Of a stretch of DNA of 64,000 bases, positions 36,146-47,954 are shown in pieces. The stretch's first letter is position 1; each line of letters opens with the position of its first letter. The stretch is from positions 2,500,124 to 2,564,123 of the forward strand of contig JALPQD010000007.1 of the NCBI GenBank assembly GCA_023101885.1. The letters are read 5' to 3'. Source of the stretch: Typhlomys cinereus. Taxonomy: Eukaryota; Chordata; Mammalia; Rodentia; Platacanthomyidae. The notes under the pieces are model-generated. The model ran no database searches, was not told where the DNA came from, and saw nothing but the letters and a program-made list of their open reading frames with translations. The position numbers were made by a program, and so were the translations under genes.

Positions 36146-36319
36146 AAAGATCAGCATATGGGAGGAGCCAGGAGGTCAGGACAAACTAAAATTGAGATCT
36201 CGAGCTATAAGAAAGTTCTCAAAACCTTGTTTGGAAGAAGTTTATATTTTTGCATGATACATAGGATACATCTTTTCTTCTCCCTCAGAAATTCTTTCTC
36301 CATTTAGGAGCCAGGTTGA

Positions 36320-36660
36320 GTGAATGCATATGTGTGCATATGGCATACATATGCGCCCATGTGTGTTCACATGCAGATATGTGTGTGTATATGTGCACAT
36401 GTATGTGGTATGTCCATATGTGTAACAGTGGGTGTTCTGCTTACACATGTGCATATACCTACTTATGATGATGTCACATGCATGTTCACACATATTTGTA
36501 TGTATCTGTGCATGTTCACATTTATTTATGGTATGTGTTCATACATATGTGTGTAGTGTGTTTTAATGTCTGTGCGTGCACATGTTTGTGAACATATGTA
36601 TGTGTCTGCATGTGGCATGTATGTCCATGTTTGTAGTGTATGTGTATGTGTTGTATCCAT
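36320..36660. repeat. Degenerate TGTGYATATG simple-repeat region
   Basis: About 340 bp of alternating purine-pyrimidine sequence (TGTGTGCATATG, ACATGTGCATATA, GTATGTGTG) has no strict unit. Such sequence is open to Z-DNA-like structure. Frames across it are cysteine/histidine-rich artefacts. Confidence 0.75.
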
Positions 36661-37927
36661 GAGGGTGCTTGGAATCTGAGGGGGTAGGAGAATGAATTTT
36701 ATAGGAAAATGAGTTTCTGTGATTGATAATGAAATGGATTTATTCAATTGCAACTTTAAAAGTCCTTCTCAATTCAAATACTCTAATGAAAATTTAACTT
36801 TCCTTTTACTTTTCTATTTTTGGTTCAGAGATTTTGCAGAAGAGGAATGTGGAACTTTAAGTTCAGTGTTGGAGGAAAAGTGAGCACAGAATTGTGGGTG
36901 GCAACTCGAGTTCATCTGCACACATTCAGAGAAGGTTGTGGAATGACTATAATGCCACAGCTCTGCAGAGAGGCTGCTCTGGGCCACTGTGCATGCCTAC
37001 GAAAACCATGCTGGACGGCCTGCTGTTCCTGAAAGGCCTGGCATTTTATGAGAACTATTAGAAATGCATGGATTCTGCACATGAAATGTCAACTGATATA
37101 TTAAGAAAGAGCAATTCACATAGTTGCCGCAGTAAAATTTTTCTACCTTTAACCCCATTTTGCTTCATAGACATACTGTGTATGCTCACACCGTTTCAGA
37201 TGAGATATCTGACACGGAACGAAGGTCCATGACAACAGTATCATCTTTCAATTGCGAGTTTTAAAACCAAGGTCAGAGACACAAAATTTAACTGGTCAAT
37301 ATATCACTCAAAAATCATTCCTGATGAAGATGACATGTTTATTCAACTTACTATTTGCAGTGAGTTCTCCTTGTTTTTCTCATATGCATAACTTTTCAAA
37401 ACTAGATGCCGAAACAACACAAATATGCCTTCCATAAACCAACTAGACTGCGTACGTAACATTTTTATACTGAGTTTTAGAACCAATGATGTAGTCTCCA
37501 ACTAAATCTAGAAATTTAGAGGAAGTTGGAAGCTTTTTTCAAAAATAAAACACATGCTTGATATTTATGAAGCCCTTCTGGGTCTGACATAAAGAAGGGA
37601 GATTTTTCTTATGCAAAATAAGTTTAGCCACAGAATTGGCCCTTGTAGTTCAAAGACTATCACGCACCTTTCTTGTGGCTGCTCAGAATGCAACAGCCAG
37701 TTCCCACCTTCCCTGGCCCAAGTCTCAGCACCTGTGCAGTGAAACAGACACCAGACCTTGCTCTTCATTTCTGTGTGTCCTACTAGCTCTGTCATACATA
37801 ATTTGGATTTTCAAGTGCATCTGTTCTTGCTTTTCCACAAATCCTACCCAGCCCTCTCACCACAACTTCCTGATCCCCTTTAGATTTCGTTCCCAACATG
37901 CCAAATTAATTTCCCCTATGATAAAAC
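36661..37927. other. Unique DNA, no gene seen
   Basis: Several short frames (for example 36820-37032) have no family features or splice context. Confidence 0.4.
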
Positions 37928-39130
37928 ATTGTTGCAGTTTGCCTGCATGGCTGCTGATAAAGACCATCAAGCGACTTAAGGGAACAAGGGTTTATTGTCT
38001 CTTAAGATTCCTGGTTACAACATTTTGCAAATGGGTGATTGACCCCTCCCTCACTGTGGTTTCCTACTTTTATTGCATCTACCTTTGAATATACTCTTAT
38101 AACAAGACTCTAGTTTAACAGTTTTTTATCTCTGGCCAGGGGGTGACATACAATGCCCATCAGGATGGAGTGAAGGTCATTGCAGGAGCAGCAAAAGCAC
38201 AAAAGAAAATCAACAAACCATAATCCAGAACTTCAGAGACTCTATATCAACCACCTAGAAATAGGCCAACCTAATCTCTCCCCATCCTGAAGCTCAGGGA
38301 AATTTGCGGAAGAGGGGGCGGTAAGAGTGTAAGAGCACAAGGATGGGAGGAGCAGTGCTATGCAAGATACTCCACACAGGTTAGGGCTGAAGCAATCATA
38401 ACTGGACTTTGCATGCCTTGCGCAATGTCCAACACACTATTGTCCCCACAAAGTCTAGCATTTGCTAAAAGCACCAAGATCCTTGGAGGCAAGGGATTGA
38501 CAGCCAAAATAGTGTTCCTATGCTTAAGGGGAATACAGGAAAGGGTTCAGGGAAATGCGCTGGGTCCTTGTACATCATCGGAGAGAAGGACCCAGAGGAC
38601 AGTCAGGCATGCACATTAAAGGATTCTCCGGGGATTGAGGGAGGGGAGGCACTGGAGGGTTGGGGGGGAGGGGTGAGGGGAGGGCGAGCAGAGGGGTGGG
38701 GGGAGGAGAAGGGAGGGAGGGAACCGGTGTACCTATTAAGTTTGTATGAGCGGAGTTAATAAAAAATGTTTAAAAAAAGATTTCTGGTTACAGTTCTAAG
38801 TCCAGCTTGATGGGAGAGCACGCACCAACACCAGGGCGGAGGAAACTGACCATGCCATCACCACATAATGGCTGAGAGATGGACAATCCTTACTTGCCAG
38901 ACCAGCATGTCTGGCCAAGTGAGCAGAAGGATGCCAACTCTCTCAACCAGCTCTCCATAATTTATTCCAGGGTCTAATCCCACCTACTATGGGCTGGGAC
39001 TTCCCCATCAGCTAGACAATCTCCTGCAGGTTTGCTCTGGGCTTAACCCAACCAATAATTCTCCACAAATGTGCCCAGAGCTCAAACCCTCAACCATCAA
39101 GTTGACATCTGTGCCTAACTATGACAAACA
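37928..39130 (-). repeat. Family B rodent interspersed repeat, split by L1
   Basis: The left part (37928-38019) and right part (38793-39130) join into one copy similar to 12912-13265 and 53935-54310, with the order GGGAACAAGGGTTTATT, CTGGTTACAGTTCTAAGTCCAGC, CCCACCTACTATGGGCTGGGA, and CATCAAGTTGACA at the end. A 757-bp L1 3' end interrupts it. The nested order shows that this repeat is older than that L1 insertion. Confidence 0.7.
38020..38776 (+). mobile_element. 5'-truncated L1, 3' UTR only (copy 3)
   Basis: It starts ACATTTTGCAAATGGGTGATT, matching copy 2 from about 31773, and runs to the A-rich end (AATAAAAAATGTTTAAAAAAA). It therefore contains only 3' UTR. Flanking duplications AAGATTCCTGGTTACA (38004-38019) and AAGATTTCTGGTTACA (38777-38792) differ at one base. 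It lacks the 35-bp ORF2-derived segment seen in copy 2 and has unrelated sequence (CACTGTGGTTTCCTAC) at that spot. Confidence 0.93.
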
Positions 39131-39854
39131 TCTAGAGATATGTCCACAGCTCTTCCTCTGTGCAAGCAATAATCAAGATGCAAATGTTTACATTAATATC
39201 AATATATATGCAAATTTTCTATCTCAGGTTAAAACTGAAAGAACTCAGATTGTCCCTTTGGGAAACAGAAGTTTGATTACAGGCAGCTCATAATGACAGT
39301 GACTTCAGACCCAGCATATGCCCAGAATCAATAACTCCTGAGACGACATAGACGATGTTACCTTGACTTTTGTGAGGTAAAGCTTTCATTTTTCAGCCAT
39401 TTATATCTGAATAACGATGTTACCATGAGGTGCAAAGTATAATTCAGTCTCTGCTTGGCTTATATCTCACCTTGTCAATTTGCTTTGTTTTCTGGCACTG
39501 TTCACATTTTAGAATGTCTTCAATTATACTCCAGAGAGAATTTTTCTTGTTGTTATTGGACAAGGGTAGGGAAGTAGACTTAAAATGGAAAAGTGTATGA
39601 TATCATTAGTAGTAAGGGTGGTTTATGAAATGTTAAACACAGTCTCCAGCAGGTAGAAGAGACATTATTTCCTCTATTGAAGAAGACATCTCTAGAAAAT
39701 TGAGCCATATGAAAAATCTATTTAGAGGCATAAATAAAAACTGTTTATTTTCTGCTTCTTTTTATATTTTAGATAGGATGATATTGGCCACCTTGTAGTC
39801 CTGAGTATTTTGTATGTGCATACCTAAGTGCTAATCTTGTGGACCAGTAGAGAG
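39131..39854. other. Unique DNA, nothing identified
   Basis: No supported gene or repeat. Confidence 0.4.
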
Positions 39855-40080
39855 GTAGAGAGGTACAGTGCTTAAGAACTCTGTGTCTTAAGCTGCGTTT
39901 GGGTCCTTTTTTTGCAACTACAACTGAGAAGCTATGGATGAGTCTTAATACTTCCAAACTCCATTTTCTCATCTAAAAAAATGGGCAAAAATTGTCTTCT
40001 GAGTCATGAGAGTATTTTCAAGAATAATGAACACACACAAGAGGTGCAATTATCTGTGTAACCAGAATATGTGAGTCCTC
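39855..40080 (+). repeat. MIR SINE, nearly full length
   Basis: Starts GAGAGGTACAGTGCTTAAGAACTCTG (tRNA-like head with box A-like part), then TTTGGGTCC, TACTTCCAAACTCCATTTTCTCATCTAAAAAAATGGGC, and GAGTCATGAGAGTATTTTCAAG. The block order matches MIR from its head to beyond the core, the clearest of the MIR copies in the window. Confidence 0.65.
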
Positions 40081-40479
40081 AAACTTTCAGTGATATTAAG
40101 CACATATTATCACTGGCATCATATTCCATTAATTATAGAACTTGAAATTAGTTCAACAGAAGAGGCTTACACAAACTCAAACATCAATATTAAAATTATT
40201 GCCATGTGAGGAAAATTCTTGGAATACAAATCACACTCAAATTGAATTTAGATACATGGAAAAATTTAAGCCCACCATTAATTAACTAGCTTCAAGCTTT
40301 AAATTAATCTCCCAATTTAAAGTTGTGTTTTTCTCTTTTGGTGAAACAGGAGTTAATATTTTTTGACAATTTTATTTTTCTTTTTTCTTCATTTCCCCTG
40401 TCACACTCCCTCTTATTTTCAAGTCTTTTCACTTGTGTGGCTTATCGTACTTCATCAAGCTTGTTTTTGATGTCATGTA

Positions 40480-41050
40480 CCTGACATAATTCATGCTCCT
40501 GCAAATGTCATAGATCAATGGGTGTCCTGCTATATCATTTCTGGGAATATTCCCAAGAGACTCTAAATCTTATTATAAAGAGACTTATTTATCCATATTC
40601 ATTGCAGCTTTATTCACAATAGCAGAAAATGGAATCAACCAATATGCCCATCAACAGAGGATGGTAATTAAAATGTGGTACATATATACAATGGAATACT
40701 ATTTAGTCAACAGGAAGGATGAGATTATCAAATTCGCTGGAAAATGCATGGAATTTGAACATGTAGTATCAAGTGAGGTGACTCAGTCATGGAAAGACAA
40801 GCACCACATGTTCTCTCTTATTTGCGGACACAAGGATTAAACTCCTGACTGAAGTATTTGGCCTGGAATTCCTGTAGCAATCAGAAAACTTAAAGGTAAC
40901 TAGGAGTGCAAGGGAGGGGAGGGAAAGGAAGGGGAGGATTTGGGAGGAAGATGTACAAGATACTATTGGGTAGCCAGGAGAGGGAAGGAATAGGGGGAAA
41001 AGATATTTATGGTGGGATTAGGAGGTGAGGTGACAGAAGGACTGAGGTAG
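40480..41050 (+). mobile_element. Older L1 fragment (ORF2 C-terminus and 3' UTR)
   Basis: The frame remnants translate to L1 ORF2 C-terminal wording: AGCTTTATTCACAATAGCAGAAAATGGAATCAACC, then ACAATGGAATACTATTTAGTC and a GGAAAATGCATGGAATTTGAA-type end. Stops and indels are abundant. A G-rich tract (GGGAGGGGAGGGAAAGGAAGGGGAGG) follows at about 40911-40940 as in L1 3' UTRs. It is more diverged than copies 1-3. Confidence 0.8.
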
Positions 41051-42049
41051 TAATAGAAAAACCCCAAGAATGTGATAAATAAGTCAAAAAACAGAAATCG
41101 TAGCTTAAAAAGTAGAACAAGAATGGACAATTCCTACACAGAGGGGCACAGAGAGAGGAAGACAGGACAAAACAAACAATACCCCAGGCTTTCCAGCTAG
41201 AACCTGGAAGCAATCAAACAATGCGAGAAGTAACAGGCACGCGGTACTTCCCGAGGGGTCAGAGGGGTCTCCAAGGCCCGCCAAGCAATATTGCGGGTTT
41301 CTGTCCTTCAGGGCTCCGTTGCAGAAAAGCTCCACCATGAGGCGGGCACAAGATCATCTGGGTTGAGCCCAATAGAACAGAGCAATGAGATGTAGAGGAC
41401 TAAAAGCTTCAGTCAGGTTTTCAGAAACTGGAGCTAACCAATGAGGAAAAGCCACTTTCCCTGGGTCTGCTTAACCCTATAAACACCCCTGACCCTGGCA
41501 GCCATCTTTGACATCGTTGTGCCTTATGGACTCCACATCTGGAATCCATGAGTTCCTTCTCCAGCTTTCTCTCGCTGGCTCCTCGCAGACTCCATGTCTG
41601 TAAGTTCTTCTCAGCTCCCTTGCTCCTTATGAATTCCATATCTGGAATCCATGTGTTTCCCTCTGTTTTTTTCTGTAACCCATCATGGATTCCATGTCTG
41701 GAATCAGTGAGTCCTTTTTCAACTTCCTTGCCCCTCATGGAACTTATATCCTTGACTTCTGCTCTTTCCGTCTTCTAGTGAACTCTGTCTTAATCCTTTA
41801 TGCGTGTTCTGGTTTCAGTCTTCAACTCCCAAATGCAAGAACTGGGACACATGAAACCGGGAGACCCGCAACAGAACGTGGGTAAAATCACCATTTGGAG
41901 CCGGTTTGGAAGCTTCTTCCTTGCTGGGCCACTCACAAAGTATGAGAGAGCACTCCGGAAGCTACAGGGGGAGAAAAACAATCAAAAGTCTCATCATTCT
42001 GTGAAATCTGTAAGTAACAATAACAATCACCATGGCAATAGGGAACCAT
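41051..42049 (+). mobile_element. LTR-like or L1 5'-like segment with internal 45-60 bp repeats
   Basis: The stretch between two L1 fragments has a TATA-like CTATAAACACC at 41477-41487. Downstream are four spaced copies of a TCCAYRTCTGGAAT-like motif at about 41532, 41591, 41635 and 41691. It ends with an LTR-like AACCGGGAGACCCGCAACAGAACG at about 41857-41880. The composition differs from both flanks. It may be an LTR with tandem repeats in its transcribed part, or another retroelement promoter. I could not define ends or target duplications. Confidence 0.35.
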
Positions 42050-42690
42050 CCATGAAATGATGGAGTGAATATCAAAGAAACAACCAACAATTTTCTGATC
42101 AGATTTAAGGCCCAGTTATTAGATGTGATCACATTCCTGTAAACAAGAATAAGAACCTATAAAAGGGCAAGACATAAAGTCCCAGTAAAAGAGCAAACCA
42201 TGGAAGTTTAGCTATGAAGATACTACACCAAACCACCTTTTAAACACTTGTTATTGAATTGGATTTTGCCTGACCTGCACAATGGCTGACATGTCAACGA
42301 CCCAAAAAACTATAGCATGGATCACAGGGGAGAAGGCTCCAGGCAGTAGATCCTTAGAGGCAAGGGATTAAAAACTCATAACAGAGTTCCCATACTAACA
42401 GGAAGGCCAAGAAGGGCTCCGGGCTATGCCACTGAGTCCTGACCCCCTCTCTAGGGTGGAGGACTCAGAGGAGGTTTGGTATTCACACAGAAGGATGCTC
42501 CAGGGGATGGGAGGGAAGAAGGGGGAGATTCTGGGAGAGGGGGAGAGAGAAAGAGGGATGAAAGGAAAGAGGAAAAGGTAAGAGTGCAAGGGGGCGACTG
42601 GGGAGGGGAGAGAGGAAGGAGAGGACGAGGATTCCTATTGAGCTCGTTTGATTAGGAAAAAAATAAAAGGTGTGAGAAAAAAATTGATGA
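42050..42690 (+). mobile_element. L1 3' UTR fragment (copy 4)
   Basis: It resembles the end of the copy 2 3' UTR: CCTTAGAGGCAAGGGATTAAAA, TTCCCATACTAACAGGAAGG, GAGGACTCAGAGGAGG, a long G/A-rich tract at 42500-42630 and a terminal TTCCTATTGAGCTCGTTTGATTAGGAAAAAAATAAAAGG. It is older than copies 2 and 3. Confidence 0.7.
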
Positions 42691-42719
42691 TGACAATAAT
42701 AAAGTCAAACAAAACCTTT

Positions 42720-43110
42720 AAAAAAATACTTGTCATCATGCCTACAGATTGGAGAAGCTCTCATCACTCAACCTCAAAGCCTCCTTCTGCAACAGAAGGT
42801 GTTTACTATAGAAAAACAAATAACTGGCCACATTGGAGAAAATAATTGACTGTGGACAGCTTGGCTATTATCAGGACATCTAAGTCATATCCAGTCTCCT
42901 ACTCCAAGGCTCTGGGGACATCACAGAAGAGGGAACAATAAGATTATAATAATCTAAAGAGGGACAAGGGTGGGCTACACACTTTCTCCTGGACATGACA
43001 AGAACTATCCAATCAACATCTCACCAGGAGAAGTTCCACTCCTCCCTAAAAGGAGACTCATGAGAACTAAAGAATTAATATTTTAATGGATTTTTAGTTT
43101 AAGCCCTAAC
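42720..43110 (+). mobile_element. Ancient L1 3' UTR-like fragment
   Basis: TTCTGCAACAGAAGGTGTTTACTATAGAAAAACAAATAACTGGCCACA, then CAAGGCTCTGGGGACATCACAGAAGAGGG, follow the wording of murine-type L1 3' UTRs (AGAAGATGGT..., AGGGACATCGCGGAAGAGGGGGCA-type). It comes immediately after copy 4, so it is a separate insertion or part of the same compound locus. Confidence 0.5.
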
Positions 43111-43674
43111 AAAAAGATATAAGCATGGCAAGAGAATATCAAAGAGGGAATGGTTAACCACAATAATTTCATAATGATCACACTCAATAATTTGATGTAT
43201 TTTTCTCTGGTCTTTATGATGTAATGTTTTAGATGCTTGATATTCTATTGCTAACTATAAAAGTGTTACTTTTGCCTTAGCTGTTACATATTACAGAAAA
43301 TAATTGGTCATGTCTTTAGAAACTTCTTATATCATAAATATTTTGCATTCAAGAGTACACTATAAACACCGATGGAATAGCAAACATTACAGAGCTACTC
43401 ATAACTGCAAGTAGTGAACACAATGAAACACAAGCTTAAACAAGAGTGTCTAAAACAAAAGAGACTGAGAATGTGTGAAAGAGGACACTCATTGAATTAA
43501 AATATGGAAATTTCAATATTGTGAGTCACTTATTGGAAGTTTGAGAGAATATCCTTAAGTAACAGGTTTCTAAGATGGGATCATTTCTTGAGTCAAGAAA
43601 GGAACATAAAACATAGACTGAGAGATGGTAGTAGTCATAAGGCCAACTTCATAGGAAAACCTCATCTTTTTTTG
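43111..43674. other. Unique AT-rich DNA, nothing identified
   Basis: No supported feature. Confidence 0.4.
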
Positions 43675-44020
43675 TAAATGTGTGTGTACAATGAATGCTT
43701 GAATGTATGATGTGTGTGTATGTGAGAGTGGGTGTCCTCATGCTATATTTAGACTGTGTGTGGAGGCCAGAAGAAACTCTCTGGTATTGGTTCTAACCTT
43801 CTTCCTTGTTTGAGAGTCTCTTAATTTCACTATTGTGAATGTCCACAGGTCTCAAGAACATTTTTCTATCTCCTTCTCTCCCATGTTGCCTAGGAAAATG
43901 GAAACTACAGATAAACACTATTGTATCCAATTTTTGGTGAGTTCTTGGCATCTAACTGTAGGTCTTCACACTTGTTCAGAAAGCTTTTCAGTCATTGAGC
44001 CAAGTCCTCAGAAATGAAGA
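43675..44020 (-). repeat. B4-like SINE, diverged
   Basis: A TG-rich tail at 43675-43735, GTGTGGAGGCCAGAAGAAACTCTCTGG, and near the right end CATTGAGCCAAGTCCTCAG, the reverse of a tRNA-like head. The centre is poorly matched. Confidence 0.4.
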
Positions 44021-45185
44021 GCTCATTCATAAATGCAATAAAACCAGATGATGTGGTAGAATGTTTAAAATACTGATCTCAGTTTTGAAATTATTTTTCT
44101 GTCTCAAATTGCACTTGTGTGTGGTGTTACAGGGAGTCAGCCAGATATGAAATTCCACATGCTAATACCAAATAAAAGTTGACTTATTAATATTCAAGGG
44201 TCAGAGGACTCCCCACTAAGGATTTTGAATTCAGACCTAAGAGTGCTGAAGAGTATCACAAAAAAGGGTTATTATAGGATTGTTATCCTGATTGAAAAAT
44301 AAGAGAAGAATACCTTCTGATAATTATCTACCTTAAGGAATATAGCACCCTTTCTGGGAACTATGTGTTTAGGAGCTAAGAATTTGGGACAACAGTGCCA
44401 AGGGTACATCTGGTATTTGCTGAGGGCAATTCCTGACCTTTAGTCTCTCTTATCCCTTTATGACTTTCCGTAAGAATTCCCTATCTCCATTTCTGTAAGG
44501 GTAGGAGATTGAGCCTGGCTTGAGCGATGGGCTTCCTATAGTTGTCCTGCTATAGTGGATGCTAAAGAGTGAAGACTGTGGGAATAGCAGCATTCTTGCT
44601 ACTGGCGAGTATGAAAATGCCTAACTAGAAGCAATATACTAGATACCTTTATGACTTGTGAGTTCATCTCCCATGCAAAGCTTTTGTAAGTTACCAGAGA
44701 AAGTAATTGAAAAAAAATTATGCTTCTTTTATGCTGTACAATCACATTTTTAAACAAACATATGAAATGTGCTCTTGATGTTTTACTTTGGTTTTTTTAA
44801 AACCTATTAAAAATATATGCAGAATAACATGTCCAAGAATTCTTTTTTCTGGATCTGAAAATCGAATACATATTTATATTTTCTTATTAAAATTAGTTTT
44901 ATTATCTTCTAAACATATCCAAAGAAGTGCTTTAAATAAAACCTGTTAAAACAGTGCACCAGTGATATTCAGAACATGAGCAAATTACAACAAAACAAAG
45001 GAGTAACAAACAACTTATTATCACTTTCGCACATTTTCTGCTTCAGAAAACAAGACAGGACATGCTGTGAGGAATGCCGAGTCCTTATTTTGCAGTGTCT
45101 GAGCCTGGAAGGGGGCCTCACAGATGTCTGCAGGATTCACTAGGCAGATCATTACATTGGAGACTGAAGACAGCTAGACTTTCAG

Positions 45186-45187
<2 letters not shown>
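44021..45187. other. Unique AT-rich DNA, no gene seen
   Basis: No repeats that I can name and no coding frame of substance. Confidence 0.4.
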
Positions 45188-45243
<56 letters not shown>

Positions 45244-45244
45244 C
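45188..45244. repeat. (CT)n microsatellite
   Basis: About 26 CT dinucleotides with two TTTC steps at the end. It creates false Ser-Leu and Arg-Glu runs in short frames. Confidence 0.97.
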
Positions 45245-45325
45245 GCTCCCCCCTCTCTAAAGATAACATAGTAGGGAAAGAGCCCGTGGAAGCCATGGAT
45301 GCAGAGGCAGGGAGACATGAGAAGA

Positions 45326-45385
45326 AGGACTATCACATGATTTAGGACTATCACATGACTTAGGACTATCACATGACTTAGGACT
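45326..45385. repeat. 18-bp tandem repeat, 3.3 copies
   Basis: AGGACTATCACATGATTT at 45326-45343, then two identical AGGACTATCACATGACTT units (45344-45379) and a partial AGGACT. It lies 80 bp from the CT tract. Confidence 0.95.
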
Positions 45386-45929
45386 TGTGACTTCATCTCA
45401 GGTGTTCCATGGGCCACAGCTTTGTTCCAGGACAAGACCAGTTCAGCGACCCACCCAGATGAAAAGTCACAGGGCAACTTCATCTCAGACATCACAGGAG
45501 ATAGAATGGACTGCACAGCATTTTGCTCATCTTTGAAAAGTTCTTTCCAACATAGGTCTAAACACTAAGGAGATTGTAACATTTGAATTTTAACTACCCG
45601 ACTTAAAAAGTATCTCTGTGCCTTGGAACCTGATTGTCTCTCTTTGGGATGTGTCTTTTTTTTCCTCCTCTACATATGTCTTCTAGTGTGGTGTATCTTA
45701 TACTTCTCTGTCTGGTTTTGCCTCATATCTTTCATGCTATCCCATGATGAATGGATATGTGAAGGCATGTGATAGATACGGGTTTATATGGGCAAAGTCA
45801 AAGTGAAGGAACGCTCTACACTGTCCTTTCCATTTTCTGTATTCTGAGTTTGTAAGATGCATTCTTAGAACTGCTCATAGAATTGAAAACCAACTCACAT
45901 GTACTCTACTATCACATTGGGTATATTAA
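45386..45929. other. Unique DNA, nothing identified
   Basis: No supported feature. Confidence 0.4.
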
Positions 45930-46089
45930 GATTTAAATGTCAACTTCATGCCATGCCTAAAAGGCAGGCCTGAGGCTCACCTGAGTGCGATAGTTTTGAT
46001 TAAGGTTGGTCTCTGGACATGAGTGTACATGGAGCCTGTCTTAATTGTATCAACTAAAGTGAGAAATCCCATTCCTTTGTGTATGGAGA
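45930..46089 (+). repeat. Fragment of URR1-like rodent repeat
   Basis: ATGTCAACTTCATGCCATGCC, AGGCCTGAGGCTCACCTGAG and TTTTGATTAAGGTTGGTCTCTGGACATGAGTGTACATGGAGCCTGTCTTAATTG follow the known rodent pattern GTCAACTTGACA..., GGCATGTCTGTGGGGCATTTTCTTAATTG. It precedes the family A copy. Confidence 0.4.
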
Positions 46090-46482
46090 ACCATCTCTAT
46101 GATAGTGAATCCTGGGTGTCAACTGGACACAACTGGCATTAGCTAAGATCAGCTGAAACAACCTGAAGAGATTATCTGGATAATACATAGACAAGCCCTA
46201 GATCTGATCAGAACCTCCCTAGATCTCATTGGAACCTCCCAGTAGTGGACCAGATAAAAGGAGCCACAGAACAGAAGACTGAGAAGAAGAGAGACTCTTC
46301 AGGAATCCTCCAGTCACATGGATGGGGGTGACTTAGGCAGCCAGATTTAGCCACCAATCATGTGGCCTCCTCTGTGAAAGACTGTATCTCCCCTGTGGAA
46401 CCCTAAGGTGAATAAATCTCCTTTGCTCTCTTAAGTTGTTTGACTTTGGGTGCTCTCTCACAGCAATAGTTAAGAGTAACCG
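46090..46482 (+). repeat. Rodent interspersed repeat, family A
   Basis: Partner of 12454-12900 in the other orientation. Shared blocks: GGGTGTCAACTGGACACA-type start, GGCATTAGCTAAGATCAGCTG, GGAACCTCCCAGTAGTGGACCAGATAAA, GAATCCTCCAG, TGAATAAATCTCCTTTGCTCTC and CTCTCACAGCAATAGTTAAGAGTAACCG. Confidence 0.65.
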
Positions 46483-46700
46483 AGCACTAGCGAGCATGCT
46501 GCATTTGGTCCTCACGCTCATGCTGAGGATGTGACAGACCAGCTGGCCGCAAGCTCCTGCCATATAACTTCTCCACAACAATGGACTGTCATCTGGAGCT
46601 GCAACCCAATTAAACCCTCACCTCACCCCTAAATTGATTGGTTTAAGTATTTTGTGCAGCAAACATGTCAAAAAACTAAAATAGTAACCTCCAAACCATC
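46483..46700 (+). repeat. End of a URR1-like rodent repeat
   Basis: GCTCCTGCCATATAACTTCTCC, AATGGACTGTCATCTGGAGCTGCAACCCAATTAAACCCT and TTGATTGGTTTAAGTATTTTGTGCAGCAAACATG correspond to the usual end with CCAAATAAACCC, GTTGCTTTTGGTCA and TTTTATCACAGCAACA. Confidence 0.5.
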
Positions 46701-47954
46701 GCTCCTCTTGGAACGTCCCCATGCGTGTCATTATAAGGCACGATTCCATGTGAGGGTGTGCCCTGCTGTTAAAGAATGTCATACTGGGGGCTAAGCTCTT
46801 GTTCAGTTTTCCTGGTAACAAGTGGAATCTGAGTTCTAGAACACACCTGTTAATGGCTCCTTCCTTAAGTTATCCAGCCAGGCATATCAATCACTCAGCC
46901 AGGACCCCATCCCCACTCCTCCAGAAGCTATCTTGGATGCCTGGAGGCATGCTAAGCAGACAGGAGGAATAAATTTTCCTTTAGTAACACATATGCTGTC
47001 CTTTCTGGAAGTCTCTCCCCTCATTCAGCTGATGCTAGACAGACATTTTCACCATGTTAAATTGCAAGCTCTGAGCTCAGAGTGCAATTCTTTCCCTTCC
47101 TCTTCCCTGTACCTTCTCAACTTGTTCTCCCTGCTTCTCCTCCTGACAGCAGCTGAGCTCTACTACCTGTCAAGACTATAGCAGGCTTGTCAGGTGGTCA
47201 GTTTTTTTTCTAGCTCTAATAAAACTGACCTGAATCTTCTTTTGCCTTTTCATTCATTTCCAAGTGCACTTGCTAACAATACCAAGGACCTGACCAGGTC
47301 ATTCTTCTTTCTCTGGATGATATTTGAAAGGCCTCTTGTCTCCTGGGAGACAGGAGGTTTCCAAACCTGTATGTGTCCCCCTCCACCCTTTGTGGAATCC
47401 CTGCTGCCTTACTTTCTTCCACTTTACTTTTGCTTTCTACATTTTAATTCTTTAATTGGTGAGGAAAACTAAACCAGCAGTCCCAAGCAGCTTCACTGCC
47501 CTAGATTTATTCTTCCTGATATACTTATATTGGAATCAAGCGTGTGCAGTTAGTATACTGGCTGCTTTCTTTTCAGTAGTTTTCAGTGCATGCCTTTCTA
47601 TAAAATGTTTGGCTTGAATTATAACAATAGAATTCTCCTTGGCATTGAATTGAATCCTAGCCTCATTTCTGCATGTGTTTTCCACCTTTCCTTAGATTCC
47701 TGAGTGTTTCTTCTGTAGTTTTGTTTTATTTACTAGTTTGTTTTTATTTAACCTAGCAAGAATTTTCTTACTGCTAATCAGTCCAGCTTTGTTTGCACAG
47801 ACATATAATATGTCCTCAATTATACAAATGTGAGACATTTATAAGTACAGAAGTAGGTTCTCAGATCATATTAAATGAAAACATAAGTATTTACATTCTT
47901 TTCTATGCAATCTCTACTTCTGACAGAGCTTTATTGCATCTCCCCTTTCAAACA
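46701..47954. other. Unique DNA, no gene seen
   Basis: Short frames at 46933-47181 and 47194-47472 show no family features. Confidence 0.4.
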
